A DNA stretch of 64,000 nt, taken from NCBI RefSeq assembly GCF_014641945.1, contig NZ_BMIJ01000004.1:1-64000 (forward strand), given 5' to 3'. The number at the start of each line of letters is the position of its first letter. Positions within the stretch are counted from its first letter, which is position 1. Both the position numbers and the translations under genes were made by a program. This document shows, piece after piece, positions 34,673-44,475 of this stretch. The DNA comes from Marinobacterium zhoushanense. Its GTDB lineage: Bacteria; Pseudomonadota; Gammaproteobacteria; Pseudomonadales; Balneatricaceae. The notes beneath the pieces were generated by a model that saw only the letters and a program-made list of their open reading frames with translations, made no database searches and was not told the DNA's origin.

Positions 34673-35695
34673 ATGAAAAAGAAAGTGATCGTTTCCGCGC
34701 TGGCACTGGCCGGTGTTCTGTGCACCCCTCTTGCGTCAGCCGCCGACAAGCCAATCGTCGGCCTGATCACCAAAACCAACACCAACCCTTTCTTCGTGAA
34801 GATGAAAGAGGGTGCGGTGATGAAGGCGGAAGCCAACGGCATCGAGCTGCGCACCTTCTCCGGCAAATTCGATGGCGATAACGAATCTCAGGTACAGGCG
34901 GTCGAGAACCTGATCGCCGCCGGTGCCAAAGGGATCCTGATCACCCCGAACGACTCCGCCGCCATCGTCCCGGCCATCGACCGTGCCCGTGCCGCCGGCA
35001 TGCTGGTGATCGCGCTGGATACCCCGCTCTCCCCGGCTGATGCAGCGGACGCCACCTTCGCCACCGACAACTTCAAGGCCGGTGAGATGATCGGTCAGTG
35101 GGCGGCGGCACAGCTGGGCGACAAGGCTGCCGATGCCAAGATCGCCATGCTCGACCTCAACACCAGCCAGATCAGCGTCGACGTGGCGCGCGACCAGGGC
35201 TTCCTCAAGGGCTTCGGCATCGACCTGGCCGACCCGAAGAAGATCGGTGACGAGAACGATCCGCGTATCGTCGGTAACGACGTGACCCAGGGCGCCGAAG
35301 AGGGCGGCCGTCGCGCCATGGAGAACCTGCTGCAGAAAGATCCTGGCATCAATGTCGTATACACCATCAACGAACCGGCCGCTGCGGGTGCCTATGAGGC
35401 GCTGCGTGCCGTCGGTCGCGACAAGGACGTGCTGATCGTCTCTGTCGACGGTGGCTGTCCGGGCGTGGATAACGTCAAGGCCGGTGTAATCGGCGCCACC
35501 TCGATGCAGTTCCCGCTGCGTATGGCGGCAATGGGCGTAGATGCGGTGATGAAGTTTGCTGCCTCTGGCGAGAAGCCGAAGGCCTCCGAGGGACTGGACT
35601 TCGTTAACACCGGTGTTCAACTGATCACCGATAAGCCGGTCGACGGCCTGGAGTCCACGAGCGCACAAGAAGGTCTGGATATCTGCTGGGGCTAA
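34673..35695 (+). CDS. frcB: Fructose-type ABC transporter periplasmic binding protein
   Basis: 340 residues with a signal peptide ending LASA before ADKPIVG. The ribose-binding-like (CUT2) fold shows [48 protein letters not shown] and [17 protein letters not shown]. The DNESQ and ITPND stretches and the single-domain partner ATPase agree with the FrcBCA fructose system of rhizobia. It is divergent from lacI and shares its operator region. A hairpin separates it from frcC. Confidence 0.85.
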   Translation: MKKKVIVSALALAGVLCTPLASAADKPIVGLITKTNTNPFFVKMKEGAVMKAEANGIELRTFSGKFDGDNESQVQAVENLIAAGAKGILITPNDSAAIVPAIDRARAAGMLVIALDTPLSPADAADATFATDNFKAGEMIGQWAAAQLGDKAADAKIAMLDLNTSQISVDVARDQGFLKGFGIDLADPKKIGDENDPRIVGNDVTQGAEEGGRRAMENLLQKDPGINVVYTINEPAAAGAYEALRAVGRDKDVLIVSVDGGCPGVDNVKAGVIGATSMQFPLRMAAMGVDAVMKFAASGEKPKASEGLDFVNTGVQLITDKPVDGLESTSAQEGLDICWG

Positions 35696-35719
35696 CACCC
35701 AGCCTGCGCTGACGTGACC

Positions 35720-35756
35720 ACGTGCGGAGATGGGGACTCCTTCATCGTCCGCACGT
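35720..35756 (+). promoter_or_regulatory. Intercistronic stem-loop between frcB and frcC
   Basis: ACGTGCGGA (35720-35728) pairs with TCCGCACGT (35748-35756), and GATG with CATC inside it, giving a 13-pair stem with one bulge. No U-tract follows. Position after the binding-protein gene suggests a message stabiliser or partial attenuator. Confidence 0.6.
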
Positions 35757-35781
35757 TCATTAACCCAACAGGAGACCTCTC

Positions 35782-36855
35782 ATGGCAAGCTCCAACGCCA
35801 AACCTGCAACAGCCGAGCATGAGCTGGTCGCAGCCTCCGCCAGCGGCGACTTCGCGAAGTTCACAGCGGAGAAAGAGCCGCTGCTGACGCGTATTCACCA
35901 CTTCTTCCACCGATACCCTACTGCAGCTCCGGCCATCGTTCTCATGATGGCGATACTGGTGTTCACCAGCATCGTCGGAGAGCGCTTCCTGCACCCGTTC
36001 AATATGTCGCTGATCGTGCAGCAGGTCACCATCATCGGCATCCTCGGCATCGCCCAGACCCTGATCATCCTCACTGCCGGTATCGACCTGTCGGTCGGTG
36101 CCATCATGGTCCTGACCTCGGTGATCATGGGCCGCTTCGGCGTCGAGTTCGGGCTGCCGCCGGTTCTGGCGCTGGGACTGGGCCTGTTCGCCGGTGCTCT
36201 GGCCGGCTATATCAACGGCCTGCTGGTGACCCTGTTCCGTCTACCGCCCTTTATCGTCACCTTGGGCACCTGGAACATCTTCTTCGCGCTCAACCTCTGG
36301 TACTCCGGCAGCCAGACCATACGCTCCCAGGCGATCGATGCCGCCGCGCCGATCCTGCACTGGACCGGTCAGAGTATTGAACTGTTCGGCGCCCGTCTGA
36401 CCTACGGATCGCTGATGATGCTGGTGCTGTTCGTGATCGTCTGGTACGCGCTGAACTGGACCGCCTGGGGCCGCCATGTCTACGCCACCGGCGATGACCC
36501 GGCCGCTGCTCGCCTGGCCGGTATCCGGACCGACAAGATTTTGCGCTCCGTCTATATCGTTGCCGGCTTCTTCTGCGCCGTCGCCGCCTGGGCTCTGATC
36601 GGCCGCATAGGCTCCGTCAGCCCGCAGGCCGGGATGATGGCCAACCTGGATTCCATCACCGCGGTAGTGATCGGTGGCTGCTCCCTGTTCGGTGGCCGCG
36701 GCTCGATCTTCGGCACGCTGATCGGCGCACTGGTGGTGGGTGTGTTCCGCAATGGCCTGGCACTCTCCGGTGTGGATGTGCTGTGGCAGGACTTTACCGT
36801 GGGACTGCTGATCATCATCGCGGTCGGTCTCGACCAGTGGATTCGCAAGGTCTGA
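35782..36855 (+). CDS. frcC: Fructose-type ABC transporter permease
   Basis: Inner-membrane permease of the CUT2 class, 357 residues, with eight to ten hydrophobic segments starting at about 48. It has the family signatures ILTAGIDLSVGAIMVL, the TYGS and GRHVYATGDDPAAARLAGI loops and VVIGGCSLFGGRGSI. An unusually long soluble N-terminus of about 45 residues precedes the first segment. AGGAG lies before the ATG. FrcB brings the sugar and FrcA drives transport. Confidence 0.88.
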   Translation: MASSNAKPATAEHELVAASASGDFAKFTAEKEPLLTRIHHFFHRYPTAAPAIVLMMAILVFTSIVGERFLHPFNMSLIVQQVTIIGILGIAQTLIILTAGIDLSVGAIMVLTSVIMGRFGVEFGLPPVLALGLGLFAGALAGYINGLLVTLFRLPPFIVTLGTWNIFFALNLWYSGSQTIRSQAIDAAAPILHWTGQSIELFGARLTYGSLMMLVLFVIVWYALNWTAWGRHVYATGDDPAAARLAGIRTDKILRSVYIVAGFFCAVAAWALIGRIGSVSPQAGMMANLDSITAVVIGGCSLFGGRGSIFGTLIGALVVGVFRNGLALSGVDVLWQDFTVGLLIIIAVGLDQWIRKV

Positions 36856-36870
36856 TTAGGAGAGTGTGAC

Positions 36871-37671
36871 ATGACGACTGATACTCAGAAAATCGTGCTC
36901 AAGGCCAGTGGTCTGGTCAAGCGTTACGGCCACGTCACCGCTATCGACGGTGCCGAATTCGAACTGCGCGAAGGCGAGATCCTGGCCGTAATCGGCGACA
37001 ACGGTGCCGGCAAATCCTCGTTGATCAAGGCGCTTTCCGGCGCGCTGGTACCCGATGCCGGGGAGATCCTGCTTGACGGCGAACCGGTGCACTTCAAGAG
37101 CCCGATGGACGCCCGCAAGGCAGGCATAGAAACCGTGTACCAGAACCTGGCGGTGTCGCCGTCGCTGGATATCGCCGACAACCTGTTCCTTGGCCGCGAA
37201 AAGCTCAAGCCCGGCATCCTCGGCAAGGTTTTCAAGATGCTCGACCGCAAGGCGATGCACGATGAAGCCAAGGCCAAACTGTCGGAACTGGGCCTGCTGA
37301 CGATCCAGAACATCCACCAGGCGGTGGAAACCCTCTCCGGCGGCCAGCGCCAGGGGGTGGCCGTGGCCCGCTCCGCCGCCTTCGCCAAGCATGTGGTGAT
37401 CATGGACGAGCCTACCGCCGCGCTGGGGGTGAAGGAGTCGCGCCGGGTACTGAACCTGATCAAGGATGTGCGCGATCGCGGCCTCTCCGTGGTACTGATC
37501 AGCCACAACATGCCACACGTATTCGAGGTAGCCGATCGCATCCATATCCACCGTTTGGGACAGCGCGTGGCTGTGGTAAAACCGGACACCCACAGCATGT
37601 CGGACGCGGTGGCGATCATGACCGGCGCGATGGACCCGAACGACCACCCGGCGGGGGCATTTGCGGCCTGA
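36871..37671 (+). CDS. frcA: Fructose-type ABC transporter ATP-binding protein
   Basis: 266 residues with a single nucleotide-binding domain, unlike most CUT2 ATPases, which have two; this is a hallmark of FrcA. Walker A GDNGAGKSS, signature LSGGQRQGVAVARS and Walker B VVIMDEPTAALG, with an H-loop ISHNMPH. It begins 15 bp after frcC with AGGAG in front. A strong intrinsic terminator follows. No fructokinase gene is in the window, so phosphorylation must occur elsewhere. Confidence 0.9.
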   Translation: MTTDTQKIVLKASGLVKRYGHVTAIDGAEFELREGEILAVIGDNGAGKSSLIKALSGALVPDAGEILLDGEPVHFKSPMDARKAGIETVYQNLAVSPSLDIADNLFLGREKLKPGILGKVFKMLDRKAMHDEAKAKLSELGLLTIQNIHQAVETLSGGQRQGVAVARSAAFAKHVVIMDEPTAALGVKESRRVLNLIKDVRDRGLSVVLISHNMPHVFEVADRIHIHRLGQRVAVVKPDTHSMSDAVAIMTGAMDPNDHPAGAFAA

Positions 37672-37715
37672 GTATCCCCTGCTCAGGAGAAGAGTCTGCA
37701 CCATGAAAACGGTTT

Positions 37716-37741
37716 GGCGGCCCCTCGAGGCCGCCTTTTTT
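37716..37741 (+). terminator. Intrinsic terminator of frcBCA
   Basis: GGCGGCC and GGCCGCC form a 7-bp GC stem around CCTCGA, followed directly by six T. It lies 45 bp past the frcA stop and just before the convergent galM gene. Confidence 0.92.
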
Positions 37742-37760
37742 CGGTTTGCTGCCGAACAGT

Positions 37761-38768
37761 CTACGGCTCACGCCTGCCCGTGCCAAACCGCCACTCGATC
37801 AGATGCTCGTAGCGCTCGCCCGGCAACAGCCGTGGAGAGGGAAAACCGGCACGGTTCGGGCTGTCAGGGTAGGTCTGTGGTTCCAGTGCGATCCCGGCGG
37901 CCGGGTGCAACGGCTGATATTCGCGGCTAGTCAGAGCAGGGCTGAAATGCCGCGACAGGTAGAACTGCACCCCCGCTTCAGTAGTGGACAACTCCAGGCT
38001 GCGTCCGCTGCTCGGGTCCGTCAGTCGCGCCACCGGTCGCATTTGCCCACGGCGACTGTCGAGGCAGAAGTTATGGTCGTAACCGCCACACTCCGATAGC
38101 CGCTCGCCAATCGTTCTCGGCGTTCGAAAATCAAATGCCGTACCTGCCACCTGAGCAACCCCCGGCAGCGGAATCAACTGGTCGTCCACCGGCAGGTAGC
38201 TCTGCGCCTCGATCTGCAACAGGTGATCGGCCGCACTACGGCTGAAGTCGCCGGTCAGGTTCCAGTATGCATGGTTGGTCAGGTTAACCAGGGTTGGACG
38301 GTCGCAGGTCGCGGTTATTTGGCACTGCAGTCGATCCTCGTCGACAATACGGTAGATCACCTGCGTCTTAAGCGTACCGGGGTAGCCCTGATCGCCATCG
38401 GGTGAGGTCAGAGAAAAGGTGACCGAGCGGGAATCGACGGCAAGGGCCTCCCAGTTTCGTCTGTCGAAGCCCTCCGCACCTCCGTGCAGATGGTTGTCTC
38501 CCTCGTTCACACTCAGTTGCAGTGGATGGCCGTCCAGTTCGCACCGTGCCCGAGCTATGCGATTGGCATAACGGCCACAGATGGCACCGACGTAACTGTC
38601 CTGGGCCGGGTAGTCCTCGACCCTTGGAAATCCCAGGGCGATATTGGTTTCGCTGCCGTTGGGGTTGCGCAGATAGAGCGCCAGCAGACGGGCGCCGTGG
38701 TTGCAAAACAGGGCCCGGAACAGACCGCTGCGCAGTTCGGCGAGACCAGGCTCCCGATCTTGATTCAT
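37761..38768 (-). CDS. galM: Aldose 1-epimerase (mutarotase)
   Basis: Interconverts alpha and beta anomers of galactose, arabinose and similar aldoses. 335 residues. NLTNHAYWNL carries the catalytic His, and ALEPQTYPDSPN carries the catalytic Glu. The ATG at 38768 shares its A with the TGA of the lactonase gene (TGATG). Last gene of the eleven-gene sugar oxidation operon; it should supply the anomer used by the sugar dehydrogenase. Confidence 0.92.
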   Translation of the reverse strand: MNQDREPGLAELRSGLFRALFCNHGARLLALYLRNPNGSETNIALGFPRVEDYPAQDSYVGAICGRYANRIARARCELDGHPLQLSVNEGDNHLHGGAEGFDRRNWEALAVDSRSVTFSLTSPDGDQGYPGTLKTQVIYRIVDEDRLQCQITATCDRPTLVNLTNHAYWNLTGDFSRSAADHLLQIEAQSYLPVDDQLIPLPGVAQVAGTAFDFRTPRTIGERLSECGGYDHNFCLDSRRGQMRPVARLTDPSSGRSLELSTTEAGVQFYLSRHFSPALTSREYQPLHPAAGIALEPQTYPDSPNRAGFPSPRLLPGERYEHLIEWRFGTGRREP

Positions 38769-39646
38769 CAAAGTATCACCCTCGGCTCCGCCCGCCCCCT
38801 GACCTCGGTACCGACGATAAACGTGCGCCCGGCTGCGGGTTGACCGAGTAGAACCTGATTCGATAGTCCCTCACGCGCCGAGGTCACGAACAAGCGGCTG
38901 AAATCGACGCCACCGAAGGCGGGACAGCTGACCTGAGTGGCCGGAAAGGCGATAGCCGTTACAAACCCTCCATCCGCGTCGTAACAGGCGACTCGCGAGG
39001 CACCCCACTGTGCGTTCCACAGCCGCCCCTCGCTGTCGACCACGGCGCCATCCGGGTTCACCCCGTCACGCCGGCAGTCGATAAACAGCTCCGGCTCGTC
39101 TGCGGGCCAGCCGTGCTCCGCGTCCAGCGCCAGGCGCCAGATCGCCCCTTTCGCGGTATCGGCAAAGTAGCCGTGGCGCCCATCCGGCGAGAAGCAGATC
39201 GCATTGGGGATGGTCAGCGGCGCCAGCAGCCGTCTCAGCTCGCCTCGATAGTAGCGGTAGATCGCACCGGCATTGGGCTGTGCCGCCTTGCCCATGGTGC
39301 CGATCCAGAAACCGCCCCAGGGGTCGGCGCGGCCGTCGTTGGAGCGGGTCAGCGGGTTGTCGGCCTCGAGCGGGCAAACCGGTTGGCGCGCGCCGGTGTC
39401 GATATCGAAACGGAAGAGTCCGCTCTCGCTCGCGATCAGCAGCGTATCGAGGTCGACCCAGCCCGCCGCCGACACATGTTCGTCGAACTGCCACTCGTCG
39501 GTCAGCCCCTGGTCGTTAAGGGTCATCAGCCTGTTACCGAGGATATCGAACCAGAACAACTGCTGCCGCTGCGGGTGCCAAAGTGCGCCCTCCCCCAACG
39601 TACAGGCCCGCTCGTCGTAGGTTTTAACGCCGGTCTCTTTCACCAT
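38768..39646 (-). CDS. SMP-30/gluconolactonase-family sugar lactonase
   Basis: Opens the aldonolactone made by the sugar dehydrogenase. 292 residues in a six-bladed propeller: GEGALWHP holds the first metal-binding Glu, then SNDGRADPWGGFWIGTMG, IPNAICFSPDGRHGYFADT and NPDGAVVDSEGRLWNAQWG follow. ATG 39646 overlaps the aldolase stop by seven bases and has GGGAG before it; a longer frame to 39925 lies inside the aldolase gene. By context it acts on arabino- and galactonolactone. Confidence 0.9.
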   Translation of the reverse strand: MVKETGVKTYDERACTLGEGALWHPQRQQLFWFDILGNRLMTLNDQGLTDEWQFDEHVSAAGWVDLDTLLIASESGLFRFDIDTGARQPVCPLEADNPLTRSNDGRADPWGGFWIGTMGKAAQPNAGAIYRYYRGELRRLLAPLTIPNAICFSPDGRHGYFADTAKGAIWRLALDAEHGWPADEPELFIDCRRDGVNPDGAVVDSEGRLWNAQWGASRVACYDADGGFVTAIAFPATQVSCPAFGGVDFSRLFVTSAREGLSNQVLLGQPAAGRTFIVGTEVRGRAEPRVIL

Positions 39647-40251
39647 CTTGTCAGCTCCCGATCGTAGGTGGCCACCATCCGCGCCGCGTCCGCCACCACC
39701 TCTGCCACAGGCTTGCCCGGCCGATAGAGCGCGGAACCGATGCCAAAGCCGTTGGCCCCGGCTGCCAGCCACTGGCCGAAATTGCCCTCGTCCACACCGC
39801 CGACCATCAGCACCTGCGCATCGGGGGGTAGTACGGCGCGGATCGCCTTCAGCCCATCCAACCCCATCATACAGGAGGGAAACACCTTCAACGCCTTGGC
39901 TCCTGCGGCCAGGGCGGAAAAGCACTCGGTCGGCGTCAATACGCCGGGATAGACGTCCAGTCCCAGTCGAGCGCTTTCCTCCATCACGGTCGGATCAAAG
40001 TTGGGGGCGACGATGAAACCGCCTCCGGCATCGGCCACCTGCCGGGCGTTTTCGGCACTGAGCACGGTACCGGCACCGATCTCGGCATCCTTGCCGAAGC
40101 TGCGGGCCATGCCAGCGATGCTGCGCAGCGGGTCCGGCGAGTTCAGCGGCACTTCGATGCGGGTGATGCCCGCGTCGATCAGCGCGGCTGTTACCGCCCC
40201 CGCCTCTTCGGGGCGGATCCCCCTGAGGATGGCGATCAGGTTGCGTCTCAT
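39640..40251 (-). CDS. dgoA: 2-dehydro-3-deoxy-6-phosphogalactonate aldolase
   Basis: Cleaves KDPGal to pyruvate and glyceraldehyde 3-phosphate, the last step of the DeLey-Doudoroff galactose pathway. 203 residues. The EVPLNSPDP stretch (Glu33) separates it from KDPG aldolases, and Lys122 in ALKVFPS forms the Schiff base. It begins 4 bp after the kinase gene. Confidence 0.93.
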   Translation of the reverse strand: MRRNLIAILRGIRPEEAGAVTAALIDAGITRIEVPLNSPDPLRSIAGMARSFGKDAEIGAGTVLSAENARQVADAGGGFIVAPNFDPTVMEESARLGLDVYPGVLTPTECFSALAAGAKALKVFPSCMMGLDGLKAIRAVLPPDAQVLMVGGVDEGNFGQWLAAGANGFGIGSALYRPGKPVAEVVADAARMVATYDRELTRW

Positions 40252-40255
40252 CGGG

Positions 40256-41182
40256 TTAACTCCTGTTGTCGGTGACTACCAGGTCAAACACCTGCTTCAG
40301 CCCATCCAGTGTGGTGCGTTGCGTGTTCAGGGCCCGCACCTCGATATCCAGCGCGTGTAACGCCTCCAGATAGAGCCCCGGCAGGCCGATGTTGCCGACC
40401 AGGGTGATCTTCCGCCCCTGCCAGAGGGTGCGTGCCGCCGCCAGTTCGGCACCTATCAGCAGTCCGGATAAACAGGCACGGCCGTTTGCAGCAGTCTGGC
40501 CTTGCAACAGCCCCTGCGCCCGCAGGCCAAACAGCTCCGCCCACACCTGTTCCGGGTGGTCGAACGCGTGCCGGGCGGCATCGACAAAGACGTTGTTGTC
40601 CCAGGCATCACTGCTATCGGCGTCGGGCAGCAGGCTGTGCCGCAGTACCGAGGATTGCGACAGCAGCGCATACAGCTCACCAGTCATGAAGGTGCGAAAC
40701 GCGATTACCCGCCCCTCCTGCAATTCCGCCCATTTGCAGTGAGTACCGGGCAGACAGACCAGGCCGCCATAGCCGGGTTGTGCCGCCAGCACCCCGGCCA
40801 GTTGGGTCTCCTCGCCGCGCATCACATCGGCTGGCCTGCTCTGGCTCAGCCCCGGCACGATCAGCACCCGCAGTCGCGAATCGACTACCGGCGCCTCGAC
40901 CAGCCGTTCGACCGAGAGCGGCCGACAGGGGACCGAACTATAGGGTGTTTCGATCCAGCCCTGACGCGCCCCGGCCATGCCGCAGGCGATAACGGTTGTT
41001 CTTTTTTCGGGCGTCAGCCAGGGTTCCACCAATTCCAGTAAGGCCGGTTCGAACTGCTCCGGAGCCAATCCTGCCGCGCCCTGGGCCGAATCGACCCGTT
41101 GCAGTATGCCGCCGTCGCGAGAGCGGGCCCAGGCACGCAGACGGGTGCTGCCCCAGTCGACGGCGATCCAGTCGATACTCAA
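40256..41182 (-). CDS. dgoK: 2-dehydro-3-deoxygalactonokinase
   Basis: Phosphorylates 2-keto-3-deoxygalactonate. 308 residues if started at TTG 41182, which puts eight residues before DWGSTRLRAW as in E. coli DgoK. TTG 41197 is an alternative and no ATG is suitable. CGMAGARQGW, LPGTHCKWAEL and the GELYALLS loop are typical of the family. It lies 7 bp after the aldehyde dehydrogenase gene. Confidence 0.88.
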   Translation of the reverse strand: MSIDWIAVDWGSTRLRAWARSRDGGILQRVDSAQGAAGLAPEQFEPALLELVEPWLTPEKRTTVIACGMAGARQGWIETPYSSVPCRPLSVERLVEAPVVDSRLRVLIVPGLSQSRPADVMRGEETQLAGVLAAQPGYGGLVCLPGTHCKWAELQEGRVIAFRTFMTGELYALLSQSSVLRHSLLPDADSSDAWDNNVFVDAARHAFDHPEQVWAELFGLRAQGLLQGQTAANGRACLSGLLIGAELAAARTLWQGRKITLVGNIGLPGLYLEALHALDIEVRALNTQRTTLDGLKQVFDLVVTDNRS

Positions 41183-41189
41183 CGCGCTA

Positions 41190-42704
41190 TCACTCAAACA
41201 ACTGCAGATCGGCGGGCAACAGCTCCACCGGCAGGTTCTGATAACAGACCGGACGCAGGAAGCGGCGGATCGCCATGCTGCCCACCGAGGTGGCACCGAA
41301 GTTAGTTGAGGCGGGATAAGGGCCACCATGCACCATCGCATCACACACTTCGACTCCGGTGGGGAAGCCGTTGGCCAGCACCCGTCCGGCCTTGCGTTCC
41401 AGCATCGGCATCAGTTGCCGCGCCTGGTTGATGTCGCCCGCATCCAACTGCAGCGTGCAGGTCAATTGTCCTTCGAGCGCGGCTGCCACCTGCAGCATCT
41501 CATCGAAATCAGCCACCTTGACCACCAAACCCAACGGGCCGAACACTTCCTGGCTCAGAGTAGCGTCGCGCAGCCAGGCGGCACCGGTGGTAACAAACAG
41601 ATAGGGGGTGGCGTCACGGTTATCGCAGGGGCTGCCCACCCGCTGCTGCACGCCGGCCGAGTCCTGCATATGGCCAACGCCTTCGCGATAGGCCTGGGCG
41701 ATGCCATCGGTCAGCATGGTCTGGGCGCCTACCTCCGCCAAGGCTCCGGTTACCGCCTCGATAAAGGCATCGGCCTCCTCGCTGTCGATCAGGATCGCCA
41801 AGCCCGGATTGGTACAGAACTGCCCGGCGCCCATGGTCAGCGAAGCAACCCACCCCTCGGCAAGTTCGCCGCCGCGTCGGACCAACGCTGTCGGCATCAG
41901 GAACATGGGATTGACCGAGCCCAGCTCGCCGAAGAACGGGATCGGTTCCGGGCGCTGGGCGCAGAGATCGAACAGGGCACGACCGCCGGTCAGACTGCCG
42001 GTAAAGCCAACTGCCTTTACCAGTGGATGCTGCACCAGCGCCTGGCCCGCGTCACGGTTACCGCTCTGGATGAAGGAGAACACCCCCGGGTGCAGTTCGA
42101 GCGCACGGCGCGCGGCATCGATCGCCTGCGCCACCAGCTCGCCGGTGCCGGGGTGAGCGGAATGCCCCTTTACGATCACCGGGCAGCCGGCGGCCAGTGC
42201 CGACGCGGTATCGCCTCCGGCCACGGAGAACGCCAACGGAAAATTGGACGCACCGAACACCGCCACCGGACCCAGCGGGCGCTGCATCAGGCGCAGGTCG
42301 GGACGCGGCATCGGTTGGCGCTCAGGCAGCGCGGCGTCGTGCCGTCGATCCAGGTAATCGCCGGCCTCGATATGGCGGGCAAACATCCGCAACTGGCCAA
42401 CGGTGCGACCGCGCTCGCCGATCAGCCGCGCTTTCGGCAGGCCGGTCTCCTGGCAGCCGATCTCGGTGATGGCATCGCCAAGTGCATCGATCTCGTCGGC
42501 GATCCGGTCCAGAAACGCGGCCCGTTGCGCCCGGTTTGAATAGCCAAAGGAGGCGAACGCGGCTTCCGCCGCCCGTGCCGCTTGCTCCACCTCCGTCGGT
42601 GTACCGACGGAGAAGGTGCGTACCGGCCCGGAAGCCGGTATCAGATCGAATGTCTCGCTGCCGCCCGACCAGTGACCGGCGATCAGATGTTGACCTGTCA
42701 GCAT
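41190..42704 (-). CDS. Alpha-ketoglutarate semialdehyde (2,5-dioxovalerate) dehydrogenase
   Basis: Oxidises alpha-ketoglutarate semialdehyde to alpha-ketoglutarate, the last step of the oxidative pentose (Weimberg) route. 504 residues. FGASNFPLAFSVAGGDTASALAAGCPVIVKGHSAHPGT is the family's cofactor region, FFGELGSVNPMF has the general-base Glu, and GAGQFCTNPG the nucleophilic Cys. AGGACA precedes ATG 42704; a longer frame upstream overlaps the dehydratase. With AraD1 it forms the pentose branch of the cluster. Confidence 0.9.
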   Translation of the reverse strand: MLTGQHLIAGHWSGGSETFDLIPASGPVRTFSVGTPTEVEQAARAAEAAFASFGYSNRAQRAAFLDRIADEIDALGDAITEIGCQETGLPKARLIGERGRTVGQLRMFARHIEAGDYLDRRHDAALPERQPMPRPDLRLMQRPLGPVAVFGASNFPLAFSVAGGDTASALAAGCPVIVKGHSAHPGTGELVAQAIDAARRALELHPGVFSFIQSGNRDAGQALVQHPLVKAVGFTGSLTGGRALFDLCAQRPEPIPFFGELGSVNPMFLMPTALVRRGGELAEGWVASLTMGAGQFCTNPGLAILIDSEEADAFIEAVTGALAEVGAQTMLTDGIAQAYREGVGHMQDSAGVQQRVGSPCDNRDATPYLFVTTGAAWLRDATLSQEVFGPLGLVVKVADFDEMLQVAAALEGQLTCTLQLDAGDINQARQLMPMLERKAGRVLANGFPTGVEVCDAMVHGGPYPASTNFGATSVGSMAIRRFLRPVCYQNLPVELLPADLQLFE

Positions 42705-42729
42705 TGTCCTACTCCCACAGTTATTAAAT

Positions 42730-44475
42730 TCAGTGACTGTCCCGCGGCACCGGTGCACCCCGGCAGCCACGTAGAAAATCGAAATCGGCTCCGGTATCGG
42801 CGCCCTGTACATGATCGAAGAAGAGCTTGGCGTAGCCGCTCTCCGGCGCCTTGACCGGCGACTGCCAGTCCGCCAGCCGGGCGGTCAACTCCTCGTCGGA
42901 GATATCCAGGTGCAGGCGACGATTGGCCACGTCCAGCTCGATGAAGTCGCCGTTGCGCACTACCGCCAGCGGCCCGCCGGCGGCGGCTTCCGGCGTCGTG
43001 TGCAGCACCACGGTGCCGTAGGCGGTGCCGGACATGCGGGCATCGGAGATACGCACCATGTCGGTGATCCCCTTGCGCAGTACCTTAGGCGGCAACCCCA
43101 TGTTGCCCACCTCGGCCATGCCGGGATAACCCTTGGGTCCGCAGTTCTTCATCACCAGGATGCAGCTCTCGTCCACATCCAGCGCCTCGTCGTTGATGCG
43201 CGCCTTGTAGTCGTCGATATCCTCGAACACCACGGCGCGGCCGCGATGCCGCAGTAACTCGGGAGTCGCCGCCGAGGGTTTGAGCACTGCACCGCCCGGC
43301 GCCAGGTTGCCCCGCAGCACAACGATGCCACCGCTTGAGGTCAGCGCCTTGTCCACCGGACGGATCACATCCTCGTTCCAGTTGCGGACCTCCTTCACCT
43401 CGTCCCAAATCGCGCCGCCGGAGACGGTCAGCGCCTGCTTGTGCAGCCGACCGCCCTCGCCCAGCATCTTGAGCACCACCGGCAGACCACCTGCGTAGAA
43501 GAACTCCTCCATCAGGTACTTGCCCGAGGGCATCAGGTTGACGATGGTGGGAATCTCGCGGCCAAGGCGGTCCCAGTCGTCCAGTGTCAGATCGACACCG
43601 ATCCGTCCGGCGATCGCCAGCAGGTGAATCACCGCGTTGGTGGAGCCGCCGATGGCGCCGTTGACGCGGATCGCGTTCTCGAACGCCTCGCGGGTGAGGA
43701 TATCGGAGGGCTTGAGATCATCCTTGACCATCTGCACGATGCGCCGCCCCGACAGATGCGCCATGACGCGGCGACGGCTGTCCACCGCCGGGATGGCGGC
43801 GTTGCCGGACAGCGCCATGCCCAGCGCTTCGGCCATGCTGGCCATGGTGCTGGCGGTACCCATGGTGTTGCAGCTGCCGGGCGAGCGCGACATCGCCTGC
43901 TCCGCCTCGAGGAAATCCTCGGTGCTCATCTTGCCCGCCTTGATATCCTCGGACATCTGCCAGAGCGCGGTGCCGGAGCCAACCCGCTCGCCACGGAACC
44001 AGCCGTTGAGCATCGGCCCGCCCGAGACCACGATGGCGGGAATGTTGGCGCTGCAGGCACCCATCAGCAGCGCCGGGGTGGTCTTGTCGCAACCGGCCAG
44101 TAGCACCACGCCATCCAGCGGGTTGGCGCGCAGCGCCTCCTCCACATCCATCGCCGCCATGTTGCGGTACATCATCGCGCTCGGGCGCAGCGAGCTCTCG
44201 CCGGTGGAGAACACCGGGAACTCCAGCGGCAGGCCGCCCGCCTCGTAGATGCCGTGGCTCACCCGCTCGGCAAGATCGCGCAGATGGGCGTTGCAGGGTG
44301 TCAGCTGCGACCAGGTGTTGCAGATACCGATCACCGGCCGACCGTCGAACAGGTCCGCCGGCAGCCCCTGGTTCTTCATCCAGCTGCGGTGGTAAATATG
44401 GTCGCGGCTGGTGCCGCCGAACCACTCCTGCGACCGCAGTTTGCGCGGCCATTTTGCGGGCGTGAACTCGCTCAT
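42730..44475 (-). CDS. IlvD/Edd-family aldonate dehydratase (L-arabonate/galactonate type)
   Basis: Removes water from an aldonate to give the 2-keto-3-deoxy acid. 581 residues. The iron-sulfur ligands Cys61 (LTPCNAHL), Cys129 (AGCDKTTP) and Cys202 (SPGSCNTMG) match the [2Fe-2S] L-arabonate dehydratase pattern of rhizobia, offset by two. DARMSGTAYGTVVLH is near the C-terminus. ATG 44475 overlaps the SDR stop (ATGA); a longer frame lies within that gene. It is the only aldonate dehydratase here, so it must serve both the C5 and C6 branch. Confidence 0.92.
   Translation of the reverse strand: MSEFTPAKWPRKLRSQEWFGGTSRDHIYHRSWMKNQGLPADLFDGRPVIGICNTWSQLTPCNAHLRDLAERVSHGIYEAGGLPLEFPVFSTGESSLRPSAMMYRNMAAMDVEEALRANPLDGVVLLAGCDKTTPALLMGACSANIPAIVVSGGPMLNGWFRGERVGSGTALWQMSEDIKAGKMSTEDFLEAEQAMSRSPGSCNTMGTASTMASMAEALGMALSGNAAIPAVDSRRRVMAHLSGRRIVQMVKDDLKPSDILTREAFENAIRVNGAIGGSTNAVIHLLAIAGRIGVDLTLDDWDRLGREIPTIVNLMPSGKYLMEEFFYAGGLPVVLKMLGEGGRLHKQALTVSGGAIWDEVKEVRNWNEDVIRPVDKALTSSGGIVVLRGNLAPGGAVLKPSAATPELLRHRGRAVVFEDIDDYKARINDEALDVDESCILVMKNCGPKGYPGMAEVGNMGLPPKVLRKGITDMVRISDARMSGTAYGTVVLHTTPEAAAGGPLAVVRNGDFIELDVANRRLHLDISDEELTARLADWQSPVKAPESGYAKLFFDHVQGADTGADFDFLRGCRGAPVPRDSH

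Noticed and set aside
36856..37704. 282-codon open frame opposite frcA
   Set aside because: frcA has all ABC ATPase motifs on the plus strand; the antisense frame is His/Gly/Val-rich shadow sequence.
41182..41344. Longer N-terminus of the galactonokinase reaching into the aldehyde dehydrogenase gene
   Set aside because: The extension is Cys/Trp/Arg-rich out-of-frame sequence of the dehydrogenase C-terminus, and the family starts about eight residues before DWGST.
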